A stretch of DNA of 5,053 bases from Coriobacteriales bacterium (GTDB lineage: Bacteria > Actinomycetota > Coriobacteriia > Coriobacteriales > QAMH01), in assembly GCA_024408695.1 (NCBI GenBank), contig JAKSUU010000094.1, positions 1 to 5,053 on the forward strand, given 5' to 3'. Shown here in pieces: positions 1 through 4,913 of the stretch. A model generated the notes under the pieces. It did not search any database, was not told the DNA's origin, and saw only the letters and a program-made list of their open reading frames with translations. Numbering within the stretch: the first letter of the stretch is position 1; every line of letters starts with the position of its first letter. The translations under genes and the position numbers were made by a program.

Positions 1-1455
1 CGCACTTTCTACAACCTGATTTTCTTGTACAATATCTAAAACACGAACCTGCGTGTCATAATTATTGTAGCCACAAAATTCTGTTTTAGGATGTTTGTTT
101 ACTAAGCTTTCAATAATATTATCATCTTCTTCCCAAGCGTTGTCTTCGCGAGCATTGCGAGCGCGCTGTTTTTGGTCTTCCATTAATTTATTAAAAGACT
201 CAACGTCTACAGTAACTTGTGCCTCGTTGCAAATTTCTTGTGTTAGCTCAAGTGGAAAACCATAAGTGTCGTGAAGAGTAAATGCATCTTTGCCGCTTAG
301 ATTTTTGCCATCTAAAGTCCCAAGTTTATCGTTCAAATATTTTTGACCATGCGCCAATGTGCGATTAAAACGACTCTCTTCTGTGTCGAGTGTTTTTTGA
401 ATGAGTGAATAATTCTCTTTGATTTGAGGGAAATTCTTACCCATAAGCTCTATGATTTTTGGAATGTAGCTTTCAAGAAATGGAGTTTGAAAACCAAGAC
501 GCTTACCATGAAGAGCACTTCGACGAATAAGACGACGAAGAATATATCCACGACCTTCATTAGAAGGTAGAATACCATCACCAATCATAAAAATAATTGC
601 GCGAGCGTGATCTGCGATAATTTTTAAACTAACTTGATTTTGTTCTTCTTCTAATTCTTTTGGAGTAAGAGAGCTAAGTTGCTTTCCAAGATCTACCAAG
701 GCAGCTAGTACATCGGTATCAAAATTTGATTGAACTCCCTGCATAATTGCAGCAACACGTTCAAGGCCCATGCCCGTATCAATATTTTTCTTTTCAAGAG
801 GAATGCGCGAGCCATCTTCTTGCTGGTCAAATTGAGTAAAGACAAGATTCCAGTATTCTAAGAAGCGGTCACAATCGCAGCCTGGCTTGCAATCAGGACT
901 TCCACAACCGTATTCTTTACCCTGGTCATAATACATTTCGCTACATGGGCCACAAGGACCAGTAGCACCTGCTGTCCAAAAATTATCATCTTCACCAAGA
1001 CGCGAGATATGGCTTTTGTCAACGCCGGTTTCTTCCCAAATTTGAGCTGCCTCATCGTCATCTGTAAACACAGTTACATAAATGCGATCTTTTTCTAATT
1101 GCAAAACCTCGGTTGAAAATTCCCAGGCCCAAGCACACATTTCGCGTTTGAAATACTTACCAAAAGAAAAATTGCCGAGCATTTCAAAAAAGCTAAGATG
1201 GCGACCGTCGGTACCAATAATGTCAATGTCATTTGTGCGAACACAGCGTTGAGTAGTTGTTGTGCCAACATATTTGTCGTCCAATTTTTTTTGCTGTAAA
1301 AAATATGGTTTAAACTGAACCATACCAGCGACGGTTAAAAGCAAAGATGGGTCGTCGGGAACAAGAGAAGAAGATGGCCAAATTTGGCAACCCTTTTCTT
1401 CAAAAAACTTTAAATAAGCATCTCTAATTTCAGCAGTTGTAATAGGTTTTTTCAT
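1..1455 (-). CDS. alaS: Alanyl-tRNA synthetase, N-terminal 485 residues (partial, runs off left edge)
   Basis: Cytoplasmic class II aminoacyl-tRNA synthetase that attaches alanine to tRNA-Ala using ATP. The reading frame is open from the ATG at 1453-1455 to base 1. It begins MKKPITTAEIRDAYLKFFEE, the usual AlaS N-terminus. Motif 1 region with GMVQFKPYF lies at residues 45-53, and motif 2 runs from CVRTND (71-76) to FFEMLGNFSFG (89-99). The conserved GPCGPCSE is at 167-173 and motif 3 GMGLERVAA at 228-236. The catalytic core is followed by the helical tRNA-recognition region (about 250-460, with ADHARAIIFMIGDGILPSNEGRGYILRR near 281-308). The editing and C-terminal domains lie outside the window. 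A cysteine-rich insert with Cys184, 189, 193 and 195 precedes DRFLEYWNLVFTQF. The start is supported by a TGAGGT Shine-Dalgarno at 1461-1466, five bases upstream. It lies 76 bp downstream of the membrane-protein gene in the same direction and is probably co-transcribed with it. Identification is secure. Confidence 0.97.
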   Translation of the reverse strand, partial: MKKPITTAEIRDAYLKFFEEKGCQIWPSSSLVPDDPSLLLTVAGMVQFKPYFLQQKKLDDKYVGTTTTQRCVRTNDIDIIGTDGRHLSFFEMLGNFSFGKYFKREMCAWAWEFSTEVLQLEKDRIYVTVFTDDDEAAQIWEETGVDKSHISRLGEDDNFWTAGATGPCGPCSEMYYDQGKEYGCGSPDCKPGCDCDRFLEYWNLVFTQFDQQEDGSRIPLEKKNIDTGMGLERVAAIMQGVQSNFDTDVLAALVDLGKQLSSLTPKELEEEQNQVSLKIIADHARAIIFMIGDGILPSNEGRGYILRRLIRRSALHGKRLGFQTPFLESYIPKIIELMGKNFPQIKENYSLIQKTLDTEESRFNRTLAHGQKYLNDKLGTLDGKNLSGKDAFTLHDTYGFPLELTQEICNEAQVTVDVESFNKLMEDQKQRARNAREDNAWEEDDNIIESLVNKHPKTEFCGYNNYDTQVRVLDIVQENQVVESA

Positions 1456-1483
1456 AACTTACCTCAAATCTAATTAAAATCAC

Positions 1484-1523
1484 AAAAGCACAGGGCTTTT
1501 TAGAAAATAAGTTTATCTAAAAA
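1484..1523 (-). promoter_or_regulatory. Two overlapping, mutually exclusive hairpins in the alaS leader (possible attenuator or processing site)
   Basis: Between the membrane-protein stop and the alaS start, two inverted repeats share bases 1497-1500. One pairs 1497-1504 (TTTTTAGA) with 1516-1523 (TCTAAAAA), an 8-bp AT stem with an 11-base loop. The other pairs 1484-1489 (AAAAGC) with 1495-1500 (GCTTTT), a 6-bp stem with a 5-base loop. In the minus-strand transcript the AT hairpin forms first and the shorter one lies nearer the alaS ribosome site. Neither has a clean trailing U tract, so this is not a confident terminator. No T-box features are seen. The pairings are visible; any regulatory role is inference. 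Confidence 0.25.
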
Positions 1524-1531
1524 AATAAGTT

Positions 1532-1966
1532 TTATTTATCTTTTGAAACAGGAAAAACTACATCGTCGCTTGAATGTGGAACGGCGTCTAAAAATCCACG
1601 AACTTTATTTGCTGCTCGAGTAACAAAGTCGGTAGGAATTTTTGAAATTGCATTTACTGCATTGGCGGCATTACCTGCAACATCACTTACGTTTGAAACA
1701 TTTTCGAGAATGCCATCGACGCGTAAAAGTTCAAGATTAACTGTATCGACTGTAAGCGAGGCTTTATCCATAATGGGGTCAACCTTCTTAAGTGCAGGAA
1801 TTACTTCTTTTTCTGCAGAATCTAGCATTTTGTTAACATGATTAACCGTTGATTTAACTTTAACCAAAACAACAATTAAAACAATAACGGCTATGATTGC
1901 AATTGCAATAAGTGCGATAACCAAATAAGGTATAATTGCTTCAATTCCATTTGTAGATGCGTTCAT
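1532..1966 (-). CDS. Small single-pass membrane protein, DUF948-like
   Basis: A 144-residue protein of unknown function. Residues 11-37 are one long hydrophobic segment (IIPYLVIALIAIAIIAVIVL onward). A VKVKST boundary and a polar, alanine/valine-rich helical region follow, with repeating V-D/N and L spacing to about residue 125 (for example KMLDSAEKEVIPALKKVDPI), which suggests a coiled coil. The C-terminus is short and charged (VSKDK). One N-terminal membrane helix plus a long amphipathic helix is the layout of DUF948 proteins, which in Actinobacteria are often encoded between rarA and alaS; the family call rests on layout and position rather than diagnostic residues. The ATG has a GAAAGGA Shine-Dalgarno at 1972-1978, five bases upstream, and a good promoter farther upstream. 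It is probably the first gene of a transcript continuing into alaS. A link to cell-envelope function would be a guess. Confidence 0.8.
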   Translation of the reverse strand: MNASTNGIEAIIPYLVIALIAIAIIAVIVLIVVLVKVKSTVNHVNKMLDSAEKEVIPALKKVDPIMDKASLTVDTVNLELLRVDGILENVSNVSDVAGNAANAVNAISKIPTDFVTRAANKVRGFLDAVPHSSDDVVFPVSKDK

Positions 1967-1971
1967 AACAA

Positions 1972-1978
1972 TCCTTTC
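1972..1978 (-). promoter_or_regulatory. Ribosome binding site of the DUF948-like gene
   Basis: On the minus strand this reads GAAAGGA, five bases before the ATG at 1966. The same GAAAGGA precedes the divergent mtnN start, so it is probably a standard Shine-Dalgarno sequence in this genome. Confidence 0.65.
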
Positions 1979-2013
1979 AAACGCTATTAATAATTCAAAT
2001 TGTAGAACTTATT

Positions 2014-2043
2014 ATTATAACAAAAGTATGTAAGCTTTGTAAA
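2014..2043 (-). promoter_or_regulatory. Promoter of the DUF948-like gene (and probably alaS)
   Basis: The minus strand carries TTTACA (2038-2043, five of six bases of the -35 consensus), an 18-base spacer and a perfect TATAAT (2014-2019). The -10 is preceded by TGT, giving an extended TGnTATAAT element at 2014-2022. Transcription would begin near 2007, leaving about 40 bases of leader. The promoter is back to back with the mtnN promoter. It is a sequence match only. Confidence 0.6.
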
Positions 2044-2053
2044 TATAGTGGTG

Positions 2054-2059
2054 TATAAT
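2054..2059 (+). promoter_or_regulatory. -10 box of the mtnN promoter
   Basis: A perfect TATAAT sits 27 bases before the mtnN ATG, giving a predicted start of transcription near 2066 and a leader of about 20 bases. No good -35 is seen at 16-18 bases upstream (the sequence around 2031-2036 is TAAGCT), so the promoter may be weak or activator-dependent. Its position shows that the in-frame GTG at 2048 cannot be the main translation start, because it lies upstream of the -10 box. Confidence 0.5.
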
Positions 2060-2086
2060 ATTTTTATTATGTTGAAAGGATACATT

Positions 2087-2782
2087 ATGCTTAAGCGACA
2101 AACTATTGGAATTATTGCGGCGATGGATCGCGAAGTCAAATTAATTGTTGATGAAATTGAAAGTTTAAAGACGCAAACAATTGCAAAATATGACTATTAT
2201 ACTGGCAAAATTGGAAGATATGATGTTGTTGTTGTAAGATGCGGTATTGGTAAAGTTAGCGCCGCTTTGTGCACACAAATTATGATAGATAAATTTGAGC
2301 CAGATTTAATTATTAATAATGGTTGCGCTGGCGCTTTAAATAAAGAACTTAAAATCGGCGATATTGTAGTTGCGAGCCATTTAGTACAGTGGGATATGGA
2401 TTTAACACCACTAGGAGCCCCACGTGGACATATTGATGCATTAGACAAAATTCGTATTCCTGTATGTGAAGAAATTGCCGATTTAATGCATAAACAATTA
2501 AGCGAACATAAAGTTTTGCGTGGACTTGTAGCAACAGGCGATAGTTTTATTGCCACAGATGACCAGCGCAATCACATCTTGTTGCATTTTGAAGATGCTC
2601 TTTGCGCCGAGATGGAAGGTGGCGCGATTGCTCACGTAGCGCATCAAAATAATGTAGACTTTTGTGTGATTCGTTCGATTAGTGATTCTGTTGGAGACGA
2701 AGAAGCAGTTGAATATACAAAATTTGCAGATCACGCATCAGAGATTTCCGCCAAAGCATTGATAAAAATCCTTAAAGCTTAA
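2087..2782 (+). CDS. mtnN: 5'-methylthioadenosine/S-adenosylhomocysteine nucleosidase
   Basis: Cytosolic nucleosidase that cleaves 5'-methylthioadenosine and S-adenosylhomocysteine to adenine plus the thioribose sugar, feeding methionine salvage and S-ribosylhomocysteine formation. The 231-residue product matches the family length of about 230. It has the N-terminal IGIIAAMDREV with the probable catalytic Glu16 (E. coli Glu12), the RCGIGKVSAA loop at 51-60, NNGCAGAL at 77-84 and GDIVVA at 91-96. GDSFI is at 151-155, the purine/ribose-binding AEMEGGAIAHV at 174-184 (Glu175, Met176, Glu177), and RSISDS at 196-201 with the catalytic Asp200. The ATG at 2087 was chosen because GAAAGGA (2074-2080) lies six bases upstream and the protein then starts just before the conserved strand. 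The in-frame GTG at 2048 lies before the -10 box, and the ATG at 2069 is almost at the transcription start. The gene is divergent from the DUF948-like gene and convergent with rarA. Confidence 0.96.
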   Translation: MLKRQTIGIIAAMDREVKLIVDEIESLKTQTIAKYDYYTGKIGRYDVVVVRCGIGKVSAALCTQIMIDKFEPDLIINNGCAGALNKELKIGDIVVASHLVQWDMDLTPLGAPRGHIDALDKIRIPVCEEIADLMHKQLSEHKVLRGLVATGDSFIATDDQRNHILLHFEDALCAEMEGGAIAHVAHQNNVDFCVIRSISDSVGDEEAVEYTKFADHASEISAKALIKILKA

Positions 2783-2801
2783 ATAGATAAAACTGTCAAT
2801 A

Positions 2802-2905
2802 AATTTGCTTGGTTATAGCCTAAGCGAACAATTCACGCAGAATTCAACAAGATATTTTATATATATGAATTCGAAGCCGTTTGCGTGGCTATGACCAAGC
2901 AAATT
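2802..2905 (+). repeat. Long imperfect hairpin in the mtnN 3' region
   Basis: An outer 19-base inverted repeat pairs 2802-2820 with 2887-2905; the single mismatch (T2814/G2893) is a G-U pair in plus-strand RNA. Inside it, GCGAAC (2824-2829) pairs with GTTTGC (2879-2884), again with one G-U. An innermost GAATTC pairs 2840-2845 with 2867-2872 around an AT-rich 21-base loop. The structure lies 19 bases after the mtnN stop. No U tract follows the right arm, so it is not a standard intrinsic terminator. It could be a 3' stabilising structure, a small RNA, or a short palindromic interspersed repeat. The pairing is directly visible; the role is unknown. Confidence 0.7.
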
Positions 2906-2936
2906 AAATGGACTTCAATTTAGGTACTACAAACTA

Positions 2937-2971
2937 TTGGTACAAATAATACCTGATATGTTTTGTACCAA
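2937..2971 (-). terminator. Hairpin 3' of rarA, possible weak terminator
   Basis: TTGGTACAAA (2937-2946) and TTTGTACCAA (2962-2971) form a perfect 10-bp inverted repeat with a 15-base loop, starting nine bases beyond the rarA stop codon. There is no run of T after it on either strand, and the stem is AT-rich. It may mark the end of the rarA message or only protect it. Confidence 0.35.
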
Positions 2972-2979
2972 ATGGCAGG

Positions 2980-4266
2980 TCACGAGTTATCTTTTGGAGG
3001 AAACCTTAAGGCTTCCCATCCCCAGGTTTTTGGTTTATAAAAATCACCCTTGTTTAAACCATCAGGCAGATACTGTTGGTCAACCCAACCGTTTGGGTAA
3101 TCGTGAGGATATTTATAATTGCCATAATTTTCTGAGCCAGGGCGGTGACGGTCGCGAAGATGCGAAGGCACCTGTCTTTGCGGTCCATGTCGCACATCAT
3201 CTAATGCCTTATAAAGACCAACACAGGCTGAGTTAGATTTAGGCGCAAGGGCCAAATAAAGCGCGGCATGTGCTAGGTTAAGTTGACACTCTGGATAGCC
3301 TATGACCTCGGCAGATTTAAAAGCGGCTTCTGCTATTGGAAGGGCCCTGGGGTCAGCCAAGCCAACATCCTCTGAAGCCTGAATCAGAATGCGGCGTGCG
3401 ATAAACTTTGGGTCTTCTCCCCCATCAATCATACGAGCCAACCAATAAAGAGTCGCATCGGGGTCACTTCCACGCATAGATTTTATAAATGCAGAAATTA
3501 TATCGTAGTGCATATCTCCTTGTTTATCATATGGAAGTTGAGTTGAAGAAGCAGCCATGTCCACATCGGCAACTGTAATTTTTTTAGTATGATATGCAAG
3601 ATTTGAACAAAGTTCAAGAATACTTAAGGCGCTTCGAGCATCTCCTCCGCAAAGAGTGGAAATTGCTTCAAGAGCAGCATCTTCAATTTCATATTCATTA
3701 TTTAAACCACGTTCACTTTTACAGGCACGTTGCAAGATAATTTTTATATCTTGAGGAGCAATTGGATCAAGCTGAATTACACGCGAACGAGAATTTAAAG
3801 CAGAGTTGACCTCAAAGTATGGGTTTTCGGTTGTGGCTCCAATTAGAATAACTGTACGATTTTCCACGGCATGAAGAAGCGCATCTTGCTGAGTTTTGTT
3901 AAAACGATGAATTTCATCAATAAAAAGAATGGTTTTTTCGCCGGTTAGAGCAAGACGGTCTTTTGCATCTTGGATTTCTTTACGAAGATCCTTAATTGTA
4001 CCACCAATAGCAGATACCTGAGCAAAGTGCGATTTTGTAGTGTTTGCAATAACATATGCAAGTGTTGTTTTGCCAGTACCCGCAGGACCATATAAAATAA
4101 TACTTGATAAATTATCCTGGTCAATTGCACTTTTTAACCAAGAAGAGTTAGAAGATATTGCTTTTTGTCCAATTATTTCATCAATATTTTGTGGACGCAT
4201 TTTTACTGCAAGCGGAAGATTTTTTGTGATGTTTTGATTTTGTATGTCAGAAAAAATGTTTTGCAT
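2980..4266 (-). CDS. rarA: Replication-associated recombination protein A (AAA+ ATPase, RarA/MgsA)
   Basis: Cytosolic AAA+ ATPase related to clamp loaders and to RuvB; it acts at stalled replication forks and single-stranded DNA ends. The 428 residues are a normal full length. Residues 18-35 carry PLAVKMRPQNIDEIIGQ, the family signature (PLAxRMRPxxLDEhhGQ). Walker A GPAGTGKTT is at 60-68, Walker B ILFIDEIHRFNK at 113-124, sensor 1 GATTEN at 143-148, a probable arginine finger at SRSR 159-162, and sensor 2 GGDARSAL at 207-214. The C-terminal tetramerisation part includes HYDIISAFIKSMRGSDPDA (253-271), ARMIDGGEDPKFIARR (277-292), SEDVGLADP (298-306) and YPHDYPNGWVDQQYLPDGL (386-404). The ATG at 4266 fits the family N-terminus, but no Shine-Dalgarno is seen before it. 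The gene is convergent with mtnN, and tRNA-Leu lies 95 bp upstream on the same strand. Confidence 0.96.
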   Translation of the reverse strand: MQNIFSDIQNQNITKNLPLAVKMRPQNIDEIIGQKAISSNSSWLKSAIDQDNLSSIILYGPAGTGKTTLAYVIANTTKSHFAQVSAIGGTIKDLRKEIQDAKDRLALTGEKTILFIDEIHRFNKTQQDALLHAVENRTVILIGATTENPYFEVNSALNSRSRVIQLDPIAPQDIKIILQRACKSERGLNNEYEIEDAALEAISTLCGGDARSALSILELCSNLAYHTKKITVADVDMAASSTQLPYDKQGDMHYDIISAFIKSMRGSDPDATLYWLARMIDGGEDPKFIARRILIQASEDVGLADPRALPIAEAAFKSAEVIGYPECQLNLAHAALYLALAPKSNSACVGLYKALDDVRHGPQRQVPSHLRDRHRPGSENYGNYKYPHDYPNGWVDQQYLPDGLNKGDFYKPKTWGWEALRFPPKDNS

Positions 4267-4286
4267 AATTTTGCATAATCAAATCT

Positions 4287-4322
4287 GAACAAAAACAATT
4301 TGAGCGAAAAATAATTTTGTTC
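4287..4322. promoter_or_regulatory. Inverted repeat upstream of rarA
   Basis: GAACAAAA (4287-4294) and TTTTGTTC (4315-4322) are perfect 8-base inverted copies separated by 20 bases, 21-56 bp upstream of the rarA start. GAAC and GTTC are the half-sites of Gram-positive LexA boxes, but true boxes have only a few bases between them, so this is not a proper SOS box. It could be a pair of protein-binding half-sites or chance in AT-rich DNA. Confidence 0.2.
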
Positions 4323-4361
4323 TTGTAAACTACGAGCATTTTTTGTGCGCGCAATATAACC

Positions 4362-4446
4362 TGGTGCCCGAGGTGAGATTCGAACTCACACACCACGAAG
4401 GCACTGGTTTTTGAGACCAGCGTGTCTGCCGTTCCACCACTCGGGC
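4362..4446 (-). tRNA. tRNA-Leu(CAA)
   Basis: An 85-base class II tRNA read on the minus strand. The acceptor stem is GCCCGAG with CTCGGGC, followed by A and an encoded CCA end (4362-4364). The anticodon stem CTGGT/ACCAG encloses the loop CTCAAAA with anticodon CAA at 4411-4413, which reads the leucine codon UUG. A 14-base variable region containing TTCG is typical of leucine tRNAs, and the T arm is GTGAG-TTCGAAT-CTCAC. All stems pair perfectly, so the gene appears functional. No tRNA neighbours are in the window, and rarA follows 95 bp downstream on the same strand. Confidence 0.97.
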
Positions 4447-4583
4447 ACTAATAAAAATAAGCTTATGCTCAAATGTTTAGTTTAAATCACATCCACATAC
4501 AAGCTAGCTAATTTAGGGCTTTTTTATTATCGCACAAAAAAATATTATGAGTTAAAATTAAATTGCTCTACCTTTGTTGATTT
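4447..4583. other. Non-coding spacer between tRNA-Leu and the 4584 ORF
   Basis: An AT-rich spacer with no gene on either strand. Apart from the candidate tRNA promoter, it holds GGGCTTTTTT (4517-4526) after AGCTAGCT (4502-4509), but these bases do not form a convincing terminator stem. Confidence 0.5.
4526..4555 (-). promoter_or_regulatory. Candidate promoter of the tRNA-Leu gene
   Basis: On the minus strand, GATAAT (4526-4531) is preceded by TGC, an extended -10 arrangement, with TTAACT (4550-4555) at an 18-base spacing as a weak -35. Transcription would start near 4519, about 73 bases before the mature tRNA 5' end. The region is AT-rich, so a chance match is quite possible. Confidence 0.3.
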
Positions 4584-4719
4584 ATGGAGAATCAACAATT
4601 TAAATTTAGGGGCTCTAAATTGCAGGTCGTACAGGTATCCTCCCTGGATGTGGAAGCTGGAAAGCCTGTTGCGAGCACCCGCATTAATGAGGATGGGTTC
4701 ATCCACACAGCAAAGGTAG
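4568..4719. repeat. GC-richer block bounded by short inverted repeats
   Basis: CTACCTTTGTTG (4568-4579) and the reverse complement of 4708-4719 (CTACCTTTGCTG) agree at 11 of 12 bases and enclose about 150 bp whose middle, roughly 4620-4715, is clearly richer in G and C than its surroundings. This resembles the outline of a tiny non-autonomous mobile element, but no target-site duplication is visible and the repeats are short. A second inverted repeat, TTGTTGATT (4574-4582) with AATCAACAA (4590-4598), lies at the left end. Confidence 0.3.
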
Positions 4720-4787
4720 GGTTTTTTAAATATCTTAGATACTCAATCGTTAATTCATTCTTTTATGCAATTTTTAATCACCTATAG
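4584..4787 (+). CDS. Doubtful 67-residue ORF, possibly a gene fragment
   Basis: Not recognised. The first 45 residues look protein-like (KLQVVQVSSLDVEAGKPVAS then TRINEDGFIHTAKVG) and come from GC-richer DNA. The remaining residues (FFKYLRYSIVNSFFYAIFNH) come from AT-rich DNA and look like read-through into non-coding sequence. INEDGFIHTAKV faintly recalls the DGYINATKL core of KilA-N domains, but a few residues are not enough to assign it. There is no Shine-Dalgarno, and the ATG sits in the 7-base loop of a 9-bp hairpin. A truncated relic of a gene gained by transfer is as likely as a working small gene. Confidence 0.25.
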   Translation: MENQQFKFRGSKLQVVQVSSLDVEAGKPVASTRINEDGFIHTAKVGFFKYLRYSIVNSFFYAIFNHL

Positions 4788-4824
4788 CGGATTAAGTACT
4801 ATGTCACTATAAAGCATAGAGTTA

Positions 4825-4913
4825 AACAGTTGCCCTAAGCCCCCAGCGTTCAGAATCGAACAGTCACCTTAGAACAGTCACCTTAAGCCCCCAGCGTTCA
4901 CCCAGTGTTCAGA
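4825..4913. repeat. Composite direct-repeat cluster
   Basis: A 28-base unit (AACAGT, NNCCNTAAG, then CCCCCAGCGTTCA) occurs at 4825-4852 and 4873-4900, identical at 25 of 28 positions with a 48-base period; the last 17 bases are identical. The unit's left half is duplicated in tandem: GAACAGTCACCTTA at 4858-4871 and 4872-4885. A third, degenerate copy of the right half is CCCAGTGTTCAGA at 4901-4913 (12 of 13 bases match 4842-4854). The three differences between the 28-base copies are all transitions. Spacing and internal duplication do not fit CRISPR. It may be an interspersed repeat family or the decayed end of a duplicated gene. Confidence 0.75.

Noticed and set aside
858..1061. 67-codon minus-strand ORF
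   Set aside because: It lies within alaS in a different frame and has no family features; it is a shadow of the conserved synthetase frame.
1456..1531. T-box leader for alaS
   Set aside because: The spacer is only 76 bp and lacks the T-box bulge sequence and a specifier stem.
2048..2086. Upstream GTG (2048) or ATG (2069) as the mtnN start
   Set aside because: The GTG precedes the -10 box and the ATG is almost at the predicted transcription start; only the ATG at 2087 has a well-spaced GAAAGGA.
1967..2086. SAM or SAH riboswitch before mtnN
   Set aside because: The predicted leader is only about 20 bases, too short for any such riboswitch.
2197..2734. Three minus-strand ORFs opposite mtnN (61 to 124 codons)
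   Set aside because: All are antisense to the clearly conserved nucleosidase frame and have no ribosome sites or recognisable motifs.
2937..3236. 99-codon plus-strand ORF over the rarA 3' end
   Set aside because: It is antisense to the conserved RarA C-terminus and its upstream part is the hairpin region; there is no Shine-Dalgarno and its composition is not protein-like.
3945..4237. Two further ORFs overlapping the rarA 5' half
   Set aside because: Their frames conflict with the Walker A and family-signature region of RarA.
4362..4446. tRNA-Leu as a used integration site
   Set aside because: Integration usually occurs at the tRNA 3' end, which here faces the ordinary rarA gene; I find no second copy of the tRNA 3' end in the window and no integrase.
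4825..4913. CRISPR array
   Set aside because: There are only two full units, the 20-base interval between them itself contains repeat sequence, and no cas genes are seen.
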